DNA of 32,773 nucleotides from Roseateles chitinivorans. Its GTDB lineage: Bacteria > Pseudomonadota > Gammaproteobacteria > Burkholderiales > Burkholderiaceae_C. This document shows, piece by piece, positions 15,621 through 23,858 of this stretch. The position numbers and the translations under genes are program-made. Location: the NCBI RefSeq assembly GCF_002761755.1, contig NZ_PEOG01000067.1, positions 1 through 32,773 on the forward strand. Reading direction: 5' to 3'. Positions within the stretch are counted from its first letter, which is position 1, and the number at the start of each line of letters is the position of its first letter. The notes under the pieces were generated by a model that worked only from the letters and a program-made list of their open reading frames with translations, was not told the DNA's origin and ran no database searches.

Positions 15621-16412
15621 TCAGCGGTTGAGCGCGCGGCAGCGCTCGATGTCGCAGGCGGTGGGCAGCGTCGAGCGGTACTCGACCACGCTGCCCCAGC
15701 TTTTCGGATCGCGCAGCATGCAGCGTTCGCCCTTGCCGTTGTCGTAGTAGGACATCGTGTCGACGCACCGTTTCGAATGCGCCATCAGGCCGAGGAAGTG
15801 CCCCATCTCATGCGACAGCACCATCTGCAGCGTCTGCGCCGCCGGATGTCCCGGATTGCGCTCACGCAGCAGTGCAAAGAGGGCCGGCCCGATCGACAGG
15901 CTGCGCGCGCCCACGTTGGCCAGCGCGAACTGGCCGCGACTGCCGACGTCGCTCCACAGGATCTGGATGGCGTCCTCGGGCGGGATCTGGCCGCGCGTCA
16001 CTGCGATGACGGTGAGCTTGAGGCCGCAAGCGGACCAGGCCTCGGCCGAGCGCGTCACGAGCGCCATCACCTGCGACTCGCTGAACCAGGGCGGCGCGTT
16101 GTCGTGGCGGTAGGCGAAGCGCAGCGCGCGCGAGGCGATCGGGCGGTCGCGCCCATCGCCCCAGGTCTGGCGCTCGCCAGGTCGGCATTCAGCGATTTCC
16201 TGGTCCCGCACCGCGGGAGCGGCCGGCGTCTTCCCCGCCTCCGGCGGCACGAACTGGGCCAGCGCGCCGGACCACGCCAGCGCGAGCGCGGCGGCCGCCA
16301 GATATCGGGTCAGGCGTCGCGCCAGTTGCGCCAGGCGTTGGTCCACGCATCGCGTCCGGTCCGCCGCCCAACCGGCGGCGACAGGCACAGCCGTCGCGGC
16401 CGAGGCGGTCAT
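15621..16412 (-). CDS. Exported matrixin-like zinc metalloprotease
   Basis: This 263-residue protein has an unusually long n-region before a hydrophobic signal (about residues 36-52, cleavage near A-L-A|Q). The zinc motif is H201-E-M-G-H205-F-L-G-L-M-A-H212, followed by S-K-R-C and a Met-turn M220-S-Y-Y. This is metzincin-like, but the third His is one residue further out than in HExxHxxGxxH, a variant I recall in some bacterial matrixin-like proteins. Several Cys suggest disulfides in the periplasm. The ATG overlaps the upstream transporter stop as ATGA. A GTG around residue 23 would give a more usual signal peptide, so the start is not certain. Confidence 0.82.
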   Translation of the reverse strand: MTASAATAVPVAAGWAADRTRCVDQRLAQLARRLTRYLAAAALALAWSGALAQFVPPEAGKTPAAPAVRDQEIAECRPGERQTWGDGRDRPIASRALRFAYRHDNAPPWFSESQVMALVTRSAEAWSACGLKLTVIAVTRGQIPPEDAIQILWSDVGSRGQFALANVGARSLSIGPALFALLRERNPGHPAAQTLQMVLSHEMGHFLGLMAHSKRCVDTMSYYDNGKGERCMLRDPKSWGSVVEYRSTLPTACDIERCRALNR

Positions 16413-17293
16413 GCGGGGCGCAGCACGCCGCGCATCCGCGGCCACAACAGGTTCACCGCCAGGCCGCTGATCACCAGCGCCGCGGCCACCAGCTTCCAGG
16501 GCGGCAGGCCTTCGCCCAGCAGCAGCGCGGAGCAGCTCATGCCGAAGACGGGCACCAGCAACGCCATCGGGACGATGGTCGCGGCGGCATGGCGCGAGAG
16601 CAGCCAGCTCCAGGCGCCGTAGCCGAAGAGCGTGTTCCCGACCGCCTGCCAGAGCACCGCGGCCCAGGCGCCGAGGCCGGCATGCTGGAGCGCCTCGCCC
16701 ATGCGGGCCGGGCCTTCGACGACGAAGGAGAGCGCGAACAGCGGGGGCGCGGCGAAGGCGCTGCTCCAGACCACGTAGGCGAGCATGTTCACCGCGCCGG
16801 CGCGCTTGCCGACGATGTTGCCGCTGGACCAGCTGAAGGCGGCCAGCAGCACCATCGCCAGGCCGAGCACGGTGGTGCTGCCGTCGGTGTGCGACGCGAT
16901 GACGCCGATGCCTCCCGCGGCCATGGTCAGCGCCAGCCACTGGAAGCCCTGGACGCGTTCGCCGCTCATGCGCATGGCCAGCAGCAGGGTGAAGAAGACC
17001 TGGGTCTGGATGACGAGGGAGGCGAGCCCGGGCGAGATCTGCGAGCGCATCGCCAGGTAGAGCAGGCCGAACTGGCCGACGCCGACGAAGGCGCCATAGG
17101 CGGCGAGGTTGCGCCAGCCGACCTTCGGCCGCGGCAGGAAGAAGATCGCCGGCAAGGTGGCCAGCGTGAATCGCAGCGCGGCGAACAGCAGCGGCGGGAA
17201 CGCGTCCAGGCCCCAGCGGATCACGACGAAGTTGCTTCCCCAGATGGCGACCACGGACAGCGCGAGCAGGAAATGGCGGAGCGGTAGCGTCAT
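16409..17293 (-). CDS. EamA/DMT family exporter
   Basis: This 294-residue inner-membrane protein has ten predicted helices in two EamA halves. It resembles E. coli EamA (YdeD), an exporter of O-acetylserine and cysteine. Shared features include V-V-A-I-W-G-S-N-F-V-V-I at the first helix, P-A-I-F-F-L-P-R-P-K-V, G-L-A-S-L-V-I-Q-T-Q-V-F-F-T and S-W-S-S-G-N-I-V-G-K. The substrate could be another metabolite, since EamA transporters vary. It is the first gene of a coupled pair with the matrixin-like protease (ATGA overlap). It lies 152 bases from the hipA stop, in a stretch with nothing else recognisable. Confidence 0.88.
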   Translation of the reverse strand: MTLPLRHFLLALSVVAIWGSNFVVIRWGLDAFPPLLFAALRFTLATLPAIFFLPRPKVGWRNLAAYGAFVGVGQFGLLYLAMRSQISPGLASLVIQTQVFFTLLLAMRMSGERVQGFQWLALTMAAGGIGVIASHTDGSTTVLGLAMVLLAAFSWSSGNIVGKRAGAVNMLAYVVWSSAFAAPPLFALSFVVEGPARMGEALQHAGLGAWAAVLWQAVGNTLFGYGAWSWLLSRHAAATIVPMALLVPVFGMSCSALLLGEGLPPWKLVAAALVISGLAVNLLWPRMRGVLRPA

Positions 17294-17445
17294 GGCGGCC
17301 GAGGCGAGCGGGGGAGCGCCGACTATGCCAGTGGGCTTGCGCGCCGGCCCGGTACAGGGACTTGCGAGGGCGACCGGTACAGCGGATGCGTGTGGCGGGA
17401 ACCGATCGCAGGTCCGACCCCATCGACGGCGCGGCTGGCGAGGGA

Positions 17446-18801
17446 TCAGCGCCCGACGCCCAACCGTTCCGCCGCCGCCTGGAGACCGCCCAGGATCGCC
17501 TCGGCCACGTCCTCGGGGAAATCGTCCGGCAACTGCCCTCGCACAGCCTGGATGACCGACGGCGTGCGCGCCACCACCTCGTCGATCAGCGCTCCGACAT
17601 CGCGGCCGTCTTCCATGACAACACCATGCCTCGCGCCGAGCGCGATCCAGTGGCGCCGGAGGATATCTCGCATCTTCCAATGCGCATTCTTCGAGCGCAC
17701 CGCCATGGCCATCCTGACCTTGTGCGGCGACAGCTTGCCCGGGCCTTCGCCCAGAACCGGATAGGCCGACAGCACGTCATAGAGCGGCGTGAGCTGATAT
17801 CGACCTCCTGGCCGGAGGTGCAGGCTGAAGTTCTTCGCGTGGCCGTCGGTCGCACAGAGCATCCAGAAGAGCAACTGCGCCTTGAAGAAGACCCGCTTGT
17901 CCTCCCCCTGCGCCACCGAGCCATCGAGCAGATCGAGGAGTTGATCCATCCCGGGCCCGCCGTCGGCTTCGTACTTGGCGTCGGGAGGCACGCCGAGGGC
18001 TTGGCACATGTCCTCCTGCGGCAGGCGGACCAGGCGTCTGGCGCCCTCCCGCGGCGTCCACCACGCTCGATCGAATCGCTCGACCACCAGCGCCTTCACA
18101 TCCTCGAAGTGCAGGGGCTCGCAGGCCGCCACCGGCAGCCCGAATTCCCTCAGGATCTGCGCGCAGAGCCATTCGTTCTCGACGGAATTCCGCATGTCCA
18201 CCTTCATGCCGCCGATCAGCCCGAGGGGCAGCTTGAAGATGTGCGTGGTCGGCGTGCTGCCTCGTGGCCGATACCAACGGCCGTCCACTCGCAGCAGCGC
18301 CGTCTTCTCCTGGGCGCCGGCGATGGAGATGCGGAACTCGTCTTCGTCACCGCCCCAGTTCAGCGCCTGGGGCGTCGTCGCGCCCCGCAGATCCTGGGCA
18401 ACCTCGGCCTCGCTCAGCGGCTTGGCCTGCACCTCCGCCGGACCGGTCGACACCTTCCCCTCCGGCAGGATCTCCAGCGCGCCCACGCAGTCGCGGCCGA
18501 TTTCCGTCAGCAAGTCGAACGCGTCGGTCGAGCCCGTGTTGAAGCGACGTGCCAAGCGCTCCCGGATGTCCTTGCTGTCCGGCAGCAGGTTCTCGAAATA
18601 GGCGTGAACCTTCTCGCCGCGATGCGGAGCATTGCCCGGCGTGAAAGGGAGGGACAGCGACAAGGGTCGCCCCTGCGCCGATTCGACCCAGGCTCGGTCG
18701 TACCGGAGTGTGTCCGGCGCATTCCTGGCCAGGCTCCAGGTGCCGATCTGCATACCATTCATCCAGAGCCCGAGCGTGCGGGTTCGTGCGCGTTGTCCCA
18801 T
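17446..18801 (-). CDS. hipA: HipA serine/threonine kinase toxin
   Basis: This 451-residue protein is the toxin of a type II toxin-antitoxin pair and closely resembles E. coli HipA, which phosphorylates glutamyl-tRNA synthetase and induces persistence. Conserved points include L-W-M-N-G at the N-terminus, P-L-S-L-S-L-P and the F-x-N-L-L-P-D-S segment. Ser159 lies in F-R-I-S-I-A-G-A-Q-E-K, equivalent to autophosphorylated Ser150. Asp319 lies in A-T-D-G-H-A-K-N, equivalent to catalytic Asp309. Asp342 in L-Y-D-V-L-S is the metal ligand. All key residues are intact, so it should be active. The ATG lies four bases after the hipB stop; an in-frame GTG further upstream is less likely. Confidence 0.95.
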   Translation of the reverse strand: MGQRARTRTLGLWMNGMQIGTWSLARNAPDTLRYDRAWVESAQGRPLSLSLPFTPGNAPHRGEKVHAYFENLLPDSKDIRERLARRFNTGSTDAFDLLTEIGRDCVGALEILPEGKVSTGPAEVQAKPLSEAEVAQDLRGATTPQALNWGGDEDEFRISIAGAQEKTALLRVDGRWYRPRGSTPTTHIFKLPLGLIGGMKVDMRNSVENEWLCAQILREFGLPVAACEPLHFEDVKALVVERFDRAWWTPREGARRLVRLPQEDMCQALGVPPDAKYEADGGPGMDQLLDLLDGSVAQGEDKRVFFKAQLLFWMLCATDGHAKNFSLHLRPGGRYQLTPLYDVLSAYPVLGEGPGKLSPHKVRMAMAVRSKNAHWKMRDILRRHWIALGARHGVVMEDGRDVGALIDEVVARTPSVIQAVRGQLPDDFPEDVAEAILGGLQAAAERLGVGR

Positions 18802-18805
18802 GGCG

Positions 18806-19081
18806 TCACCACACCGGCTGATCGTCACCCGGACCACCGCGAGGGGATGGGGCAGGCTGTGGCGATGGCTTGGCCAGGGTCAGTTCGACCCCGAGGATGT
18901 TCAGCAGCTTGATCAAACGTGCGGCACCGACCGTGTTGGCATTGCGCTCCAGGGCCGAGTAGGTCTGCTGCGTGACGCCCAGACGGAGCGCCACCTCGCT
19001 TTGCGTCAGGCCGGCTTCCTTGCGGAAGGCCTGCAGCAGGGCCGGCAACTGATCGGGTGTCCTGACAGGGAAGTTCGGCAT
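18806..19081 (-). CDS. hipB: HipB antitoxin and autorepressor
   Basis: This 91-residue helix-turn-helix protein is the antitoxin partner of HipA. Residues about 12-70 form an XRE-type domain (L-L-Q-A-F-R-K-E-A-G-L-T-Q-S-E-V-A-L-R-L-G-V-T-Q-Q-T, split across two helices). A Pro-rich tail (P-S-P-Q-P-A-P-S-P-R) resembles the flexible antitoxin C-terminus removed by proteases in E. coli. The gene precedes hipA directly and the pair is surely one operon. An AGGCTGT half-site at 19084-19090 sits two bases from the ATG, where a ribosome-binding site would be; none is seen there. Confidence 0.92.
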   Translation of the reverse strand: MPNFPVRTPDQLPALLQAFRKEAGLTQSEVALRLGVTQQTYSALERNANTVGAARLIKLLNILGVELTLAKPSPQPAPSPRGGPGDDQPVW

Positions 19082-19083
19082 AC

Positions 19084-19196
19084 AGGCTGTGAGCTGTTGA
19101 CTGGATCTACAGCCTAAAGGCTGTTCGTTGAATTAACAGCCTAGAGGTTGTTATCAAAGAATACCAATCCCAGGCTGTAAAGGCAATAAACAGCCT
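19084..19196 (-). promoter_or_regulatory. hipBA promoter with repeated AGGCTGT operator half-sites
   Basis: This AT-richer region carries seven half-sites of AGGCTGT or its complement ACAGCCT. They lie at 19084-19090, a palindrome at 19109-19124 (ACAGCCT-AA-AGGCTGT), a near-perfect one at 19135-19152 with one mismatch (AGGTTGTT), and outward-facing sites at 19172-19178 and 19190-19196. On the minus strand a candidate promoter is TTGCCT (19186-19181), a 17-base spacer and TATTCT (19163-19158). Binding of HipB at several palindromes would match E. coli hipBA autoregulation (inference); the operator sequence differs from the E. coli TATCC-N8-GGATA. Confidence 0.65.
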
Positions 19197-19223
19197 CTGA
19201 ACTGTTCCTACCCCGCCTTCCCC

Positions 19224-19820
19224 TCACCCCTTCGGCTTCAGATGCCCCAACGGCAGCGCTCCGCCCGCCTTCACCTCGCCCAGTGAGAAGCTCGTGTGGA
19301 TGTCCTTCACATTCGGCAGGTTCAGCAGCGTGTCGATAGAAAACCGGCTGAACGCATCCAGGTCGGTCGCCATCACCTCCAGCTCGAAGGTGCCCGCCCC
19401 GCTGATGTAGTGACAGGCGATCACCTCGGGCAGCTGCCGGATCGCTTCCTCGAGCTCCTTCGTCGCCGCGCCGTTGTTGCGGTCCGCATCCACCCGCACG
19501 AAGGCGAGCACGCCCAGGCCCAGCCGCCGGCGGTCGATCTCCGCGCGATAGCCGGTGATGAAGCCCTGCTCCTCCAGCCACCGCACCCGGCGCCAGGTCG
19601 GCGCCGGCGACAGGCCGATCCGCGCCGCCAGTTCCGCGTTGGACAGCCGCGCCTCGCGCTGCAACTCGGCCAGGATCGCCACGTGATACCGGTCCAGTTC
19701 GCCGCTCGCCGGGCCGCCGCCTGCTCCGGCCGGCCCGCCCGCATCCTCCGGTTCGTCGGCGCCCGCCGCACCCGCCGGCACCCTCATGGTTTTCCCTGAG
19801 ACGCCGTTTTTCGATGCCAT
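19224..19820 (-). CDS. Lrp/AsnC family transcriptional regulator
   Basis: This 198-residue regulator has an unusual Gly/Ala/Pro-rich N-terminal extension of about 40 residues. The helix-turn-helix follows (L-D-R-Y-H-V-A-I-L-A-E-L-Q, then L-S-N-A-E-L-A-A-R-I-G-L-S), with a C-terminal RAM ligand-binding domain (Y-R-A-E-I-D, then G-T-F-E-L-E-V-M-A-T-D-L-D-A-F). The ATG at 19820 is supported by AGAGGAG about seven bases upstream, so the extension is real unless the ATG at 19787 is used. It diverges from the indolepyruvate oxidoreductase gene, a common pairing, and probably controls it in response to an aromatic or branched amino acid (inference). Confidence 0.9.
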   Translation of the reverse strand: MASKNGVSGKTMRVPAGAAGADEPEDAGGPAGAGGGPASGELDRYHVAILAELQREARLSNAELAARIGLSPAPTWRRVRWLEEQGFITGYRAEIDRRRLGLGVLAFVRVDADRNNGAATKELEEAIRQLPEVIACHYISGAGTFELEVMATDLDAFSRFSIDTLLNLPNVKDIHTSFSLGEVKAGGALPLGHLKPKG

Positions 19821-20028
19821 ACGAACTCCTCTGCCAGTTTCGGGAAAGATTCTTGCTCAAACAGCGGCCGGCGGCGCAGAACGAGCAAACACTCGCCGGG
19901 CATTGTTTCCTACACTGTTCGCTGCGTTTTCCGCGCGCGCCCATACTGGCGTCGCGACGGCAGCCACGGCACACGGCCCCGCCACAAGCGGGGACCGGAG
20001 GTCAGCCACCCATCAGGAGACTCCCCGC
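19821..20028. promoter_or_regulatory. Divergent intergenic region between the Lrp/AsnC and oxidoreductase genes
   Basis: This 208-base gap must hold promoters for both directions. It includes an inverted repeat TTGCTC (19853-19858) / GAGCAA (19883-19888), a -10-like TACACT (19911-19916) and an AGGAGA Shine-Dalgarno sequence (20015-20020). No convincing -35 element was found. Regulation by the adjacent Lrp-type protein is inferred from gene arrangement. Confidence 0.4.
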
Positions 20029-23000
20029 ATGAACGCCCCCTTGCCCGAACACATCCTGCGTGCGCTAGAAAAGGTCACGCTGGACGACAAGTACGCACTC
20101 GACGAGGGCCGCGCCTTCATGAGCGGCGTCCAGGCGCTGGTCCGCCTGCCGATGCTGCAACGCACCCGCGACGCCATCGCCGGCCTGAACACCGCCGGCT
20201 TCATCTCCGGCTACCGCGGCTCCCCGCTGGGCGGCTACGACCAGGCGCTGATGGCCGCCAAGAAGCACCTGGCCAAGCAGAACATCGTCTTCCAGCCCGG
20301 GGTCAACGAGGAACTCGGCGCCACCGCCGTCTGGGGCACGCAGCAGATGGCGCTGTTCCCGGAGAAGGCCAGGTTCGATGGCGTCTTCGGCATGTGGTAC
20401 GGCAAGGGTCCCGGCGTCGACCGCTGCATCGACGTGTTCAAGCACGCCAACATGGCCGGCACCAGCAAGCATGGCGGCGTGATCGCCATCGCCGGCGACG
20501 ACCACATCGCCAAGAGCTCCACCGCCGCCCACCAGAGCGACCACGTCTTCAAGGCCGTCGGCTTCCCGGTGTTCTTCCCGTCGAGCGTCCAGGACATCCT
20601 CGACATGGGCCTGCACGCCTTCGCGATGAGCCGCTTCTCGGGCCTGTGGTCCGGGCTCAAGACGATCCAGGAAATCGTCGAGTCCTCCAGCAGCGTCTCG
20701 ATCGATCCCGACCGCGTCGACATCGTCCTGCCCACCGACTTCCAGATGCCCCCGGGCGGCCTGCACATCCGCTGGCCCGATCCGCCGCTGGACCAGGAAG
20801 CCCGGATGATGGACTTCAAGTGGTACGCCGCGCTCGCCTACGTCCGCGCGAACAAGCTCAACCACAACGTCATCAGCACGCCGAACGACCGCATCGGCCT
20901 GATCGCCTCCGGCAAGGCCTGGAACGACACCCGCCAGGCGCTGCACGACCTGGGCCTGGACGACGACGCCTGCCGCCGCCTGGGCATCCGGCTGCACAAG
21001 GTCAACGTCGTCTGGCCGCTGGAAGCGACCATCACCCGCGACTTCGCCACCGGGCTGCAGGAGATCCTCGTCATCGAGGAGAAGCGCCAGATGATCGAGT
21101 ACCAGCTCAAGGAAGAGCTGTACAACTGGCGCCCCGACGTCCGCCCCAATGTGCTGGGCAAGTTCGATGAGACCGACGGCGACCGCAGCGGCGGCGAGTG
21201 GAGCCAGCCCAACCCCAGCAGCAACTGGCTGCTGCGTCCCCAGGCCGACCTGACGCCGGCCATCATCGCCCGCGCGATCGCCAAGCGCCTGAAGAAGCTG
21301 GGCGTGGACGCCGACACCGCCGCGCGCCTGGACACGCGCGTCGCGCTGATCGACGCCAAGGAGCAGTCGCTCAAGTCCGAGGAGAAGACCGCCGGCGGCG
21401 CCGACCGCACGCCGTGGTTCTGCTCCGGCTGCCCGCACAACACCAGCACCCGCGTGCCGGACGGCTCGCGCGCCGTCGGCGGCATCGGCTGCCACTACAT
21501 GGTCACCTGGATGCCGGGCCGCAACACCGCGACCTTCACCCAGATGGGCGGCGAAGGCGTGCCCTGGGTCGGCCAGGCGCCGTTCACCGACGAGAAGCAC
21601 ATCTTCAGCAACCTCGGCGACGGCACCTACTTCCACAGCGGCATCCTGGCGATCCGCCAGTCGATCGCGGCCGGCGTGAACATCACCTACAAGGTGCTCT
21701 ACAACGACGCCGTCGCGATGACCGGCGGCCAGCAGGTGGGCGAGCGCCCCGAAGGCCACAGCGTCACGCAGATCATGAACAGCCTGATCAGCGAAGGCGT
21801 CGCCAAGCTGGTCATCGTCACCGACGAACCGGAGAAGTACGACGGCAAGCCGCTCGCCGCCGGTGTCACCGTCCACCACCGCGACGAGCTGGACGCCATC
21901 CAGCGCCAGTTCCGCGAGATCCCCGGCACCACCGTCATCATCTACGACCAGACCTGCGCCACCGAGAAGCGCCGCCGCCGCAAGCGCGGCAAGCTGGCCG
22001 ACCCGGCCAAGCGCACCGTCATCAACGAGCTGGTCTGCGAAGGCTGCGGCGATTGCTCGGTGCAATCGAACTGCCTGTCGGTCGAGCCGCTGGAGACCGA
22101 GTTCGGCCGCAAGCGCCAGATCAACCAGAACACCTGCAACAAGGACTTCAGCTGCGTGAAGGGCTTCTGCCCCAGCTTCGTCACCATCGAGGGCGGCGAG
22201 CTGAAGAAGCCCAAGAAGGACAAGCGCGTCAGCCCCTTCGACGCCTCGCTGCCGGTGATCCCGCAGCCGCTGGTGCCCAACCCGGTCGAGGCCTGGGGCA
22301 TCGTGGTGGCCGGCGTCGGCGGCACCGGCGTGATCACGATCGGGCAACTGCTCGGAATGGCGGCCCACCTCGAGGGCAAGGGCGTGGTCACGCAGGACGC
22401 CGCCGGCCTGGCCCAGAAGGGCGGCGCGACCTGGAGCCACATCCAGATCGCCAACACGCCGGAAGCGATCTATTGCACCAAGGTCGGCACCGCGGAGGCG
22501 GACCTGGTCATCGCCTGCGATTCCATCGTCGCGGCCAACAAGACGACGCTGGCCGTCATGCGCGAAGGTCGCAGCTTCGTCGCGCTGAACACGCACGGCT
22601 CGCCCACCGCCACGCTGGTCAACGACGCCAACTGGTCCTTCCCCGGCGCGGCCTGCGAAGCCGCGGTGCAGAAGGCCGTCGGCGCCTCGCACCTGGGCAT
22701 GTTCGACGCGGAAGAGGTCGCGGTGAAGCTGCTGGGCGACTCGCTCTACACCAACCCGCTGATGCTGGGCTTCGCCTGGCAAAAGGGCCGCGTGCCGCTG
22801 AGCCATGCCGCGCTGATGCGGGCGATCGAGCTCAACGGCGTGCAGGTCGACAACAACAAGGCCGCTTTCGAATGGGGCCGTCGCTGCGCCCATGACCTGG
22901 CCGCCGTGCAGTCGCTGTTCGCCGCGCAGCAGGTGATCAACTTCGTCAAGCGCCAGGGCGTGGACGAGCTGATCGCCAAGCGCGTGGAGTTCCTGACCGC

Positions 23001-23589
23001 CTACCAGAACGCCGCTTACGCCGAGCAGTACCGCGCCTTCGTCGAGAAGGTCCGCCAGGCGGAGAAGCCGGTGGGCGGCACGCGCCTGACCGAGGCGGTC
23101 GCGCGCTATCTGTTCAAGTTGATGGCCTACAAGGACGAGTACGAGGTCGCTCGCCTGCACACCGACACCGGCTTCCTGGACAAGATCAAGGGCCAGTTCG
23201 AAGGCGACTTCAAGGTCGTGCACCACCTGGCCCCGCCGATGCTGGCCAAGAAGGACGACCACGGCCATCTGCAAAAGCGCGCCTTCGGCGGCTGGGTGCG
23301 TCCGGCGATGGGCCTGCTGGCGAAGATGAAGGGCCTGCGCGGCACCGCCTTCGACCCGTTCGGCCACACCGAGGAACGCAAGATGGAGCGCCAGCTGATC
23401 GCCGACTACCGCGCGACGATCGACGCCATCCTGGCCAAGGGCCTGAGCGCCGAACGCCTGGGCCTGGCCGTCGACCTGGCCCGCATCCCGGAGGACATCC
23501 GCGGCTACGGTCACGTCAAGGAGCGCCATGTGAAGGCGGCCCGCCTGAAGTGGGAGCAGCTGAAGCAGCAGTGGCAGAACGCGTCCTGA
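20029..23589 (+). CDS. Fused indolepyruvate:ferredoxin oxidoreductase
   Basis: This 1186-residue protein combines IorA- and IorB-like parts. It should oxidatively decarboxylate arylpyruvates, such as indolepyruvate from tryptophan transamination, to acyl-CoA with ferredoxin reduction. An N-terminal pyruvate-ferredoxin-oxidoreductase-like domain begins G-Y-R-G-S-P-L-G-G-Y. Next is W-F-C-S-G-C-P-H-N near residue 462, and a thiamine diphosphate site with G-D-G-T-Y-F-H-S-G near 530. A Cys-rich iron-sulfur segment (C-E-G-C-G-D-C, then C-N-K-D-F-S-C-V-K-G-F-C-P) spans about 670-715. The IorB-like domain starts at G-V-G-G-T-G-V near 762. The last 160 or so residues match the DUF6537 tail of this family. 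The ATG follows AGGAGA with an eight-base gap. Confidence 0.94.
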   Translation: MNAPLPEHILRALEKVTLDDKYALDEGRAFMSGVQALVRLPMLQRTRDAIAGLNTAGFISGYRGSPLGGYDQALMAAKKHLAKQNIVFQPGVNEELGATAVWGTQQMALFPEKARFDGVFGMWYGKGPGVDRCIDVFKHANMAGTSKHGGVIAIAGDDHIAKSSTAAHQSDHVFKAVGFPVFFPSSVQDILDMGLHAFAMSRFSGLWSGLKTIQEIVESSSSVSIDPDRVDIVLPTDFQMPPGGLHIRWPDPPLDQEARMMDFKWYAALAYVRANKLNHNVISTPNDRIGLIASGKAWNDTRQALHDLGLDDDACRRLGIRLHKVNVVWPLEATITRDFATGLQEILVIEEKRQMIEYQLKEELYNWRPDVRPNVLGKFDETDGDRSGGEWSQPNPSSNWLLRPQADLTPAIIARAIAKRLKKLGVDADTAARLDTRVALIDAKEQSLKSEEKTAGGADRTPWFCSGCPHNTSTRVPDGSRAVGGIGCHYMVTWMPGRNTATFTQMGGEGVPWVGQAPFTDEKHIFSNLGDGTYFHSGILAIRQSIAAGVNITYKVLYNDAVAMTGGQQVGERPEGHSVTQIMNSLISEGVAKLVIVTDEPEKYDGKPLAAGVTVHHRDELDAIQRQFREIPGTTVIIYDQTCATEKRRRRKRGKLADPAKRTVINELVCEGCGDCSVQSNCLSVEPLETEFGRKRQINQNTCNKDFSCVKGFCPSFVTIEGGELKKPKKDKRVSPFDASLPVIPQPLVPNPVEAWGIVVAGVGGTGVITIGQLLGMAAHLEGKGVVTQDAAGLAQKGGATWSHIQIANTPEAIYCTKVGTAEADLVIACDSIVAANKTTLAVMREGRSFVALNTHGSPTATLVNDANWSFPGAACEAAVQKAVGASHLGMFDAEEVAVKLLGDSLYTNPLMLGFAWQKGRVPLSHAALMRAIELNGVQVDNNKAAFEWGRRCAHDLAAVQSLFAAQQVINFVKRQGVDELIAKRVEFLTAYQNAAYAEQYRAFVEKVRQAEKPVGGTRLTEAVARYLFKLMAYKDEYEVARLHTDTGFLDKIKGQFEGDFKVVHHLAPPMLAKKDDHGHLQKRAFGGWVRPAMGLLAKMKGLRGTAFDPFGHTEERKMERQLIADYRATIDAILAKGLSAERLGLAVDLARIPEDIRGYGHVKERHVKAARLKWEQLKQQWQNAS

Positions 23590-23660
23590 CCGGCGGCGTG
23601 GCCCGCTGCGCGCTCCGCAGCGCTCGTCGGGCCTGCGAGATCCCGCCCACCGCCTGAATC

Positions 23661-23678
23661 GCGGACCACCCGGTCCGC
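23661..23678 (+). terminator. First hairpin downstream of the oxidoreductase gene
   Basis: GCGGACC (23661-23667) pairs with GGTCCGC (23672-23678) over a four-base loop. It lies 71 bases after the stop, has no T-tract, and precedes the stronger hairpin at 23687. Confidence 0.4.
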
Positions 23679-23686
23679 CGATCGCG

Positions 23687-23723
23687 ACACGGCCCGTTCG
23701 GGGAACACCCGGACGGGCCGTGT
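23687..23723 (+). terminator. Strong hairpin, probable transcription terminator
   Basis: ACACGGCCCGT (23687-23697) pairs perfectly with ACGGGCCGTGT (23713-23723). The pairing continues inward (CGGG with CCCG plus a G-T pair), giving a stem of about 16 base pairs with a five-base loop. The following sequence (GTCATTTGTCATT) is T-enriched but not a clean T-run. It separates the oxidoreductase gene from the DUF2167 pair. The rest of 23590-23858 has one more imperfect hairpin (about 23735-23762) and no coding signal. Confidence 0.65.
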
Positions 23724-23858
23724 GTCATTTGTCATTCCGGGCGCAACACGACGCCCCCGGAAGGGGGAGGTGCGACTTTTCCGATGTCGAGCATCGATAG
23801 ACTCGCTCCCTTCGGCCCGCCAGAGGCCGGTGCATCCGTCCGTTTCGAGGGAGTCCCC

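Noticed and set aside
13620..16622. A 1000-codon plus-strand frame across the chitinase, unknown and matrixin genes
   Set aside because: It crosses several recognised minus-strand genes, is Arg/His/Gly-rich, and arises from GC-rich codon usage on the other strand.
17294..17445. Gap between the exporter and hipA genes searched for RNA genes or a terminator
   Set aside because: No hairpin with a T-tract and no conserved RNA pattern was seen. The frames through it lack coding character.
20065..23529. A minus-strand open frame of more than 1100 codons opposite the oxidoreductase gene
   Set aside because: It is the antisense shadow of a strongly GC3-biased gene. Its composition is His/Gly/Val/Asp-rich with no domain, and the plus strand encodes a clear enzyme.
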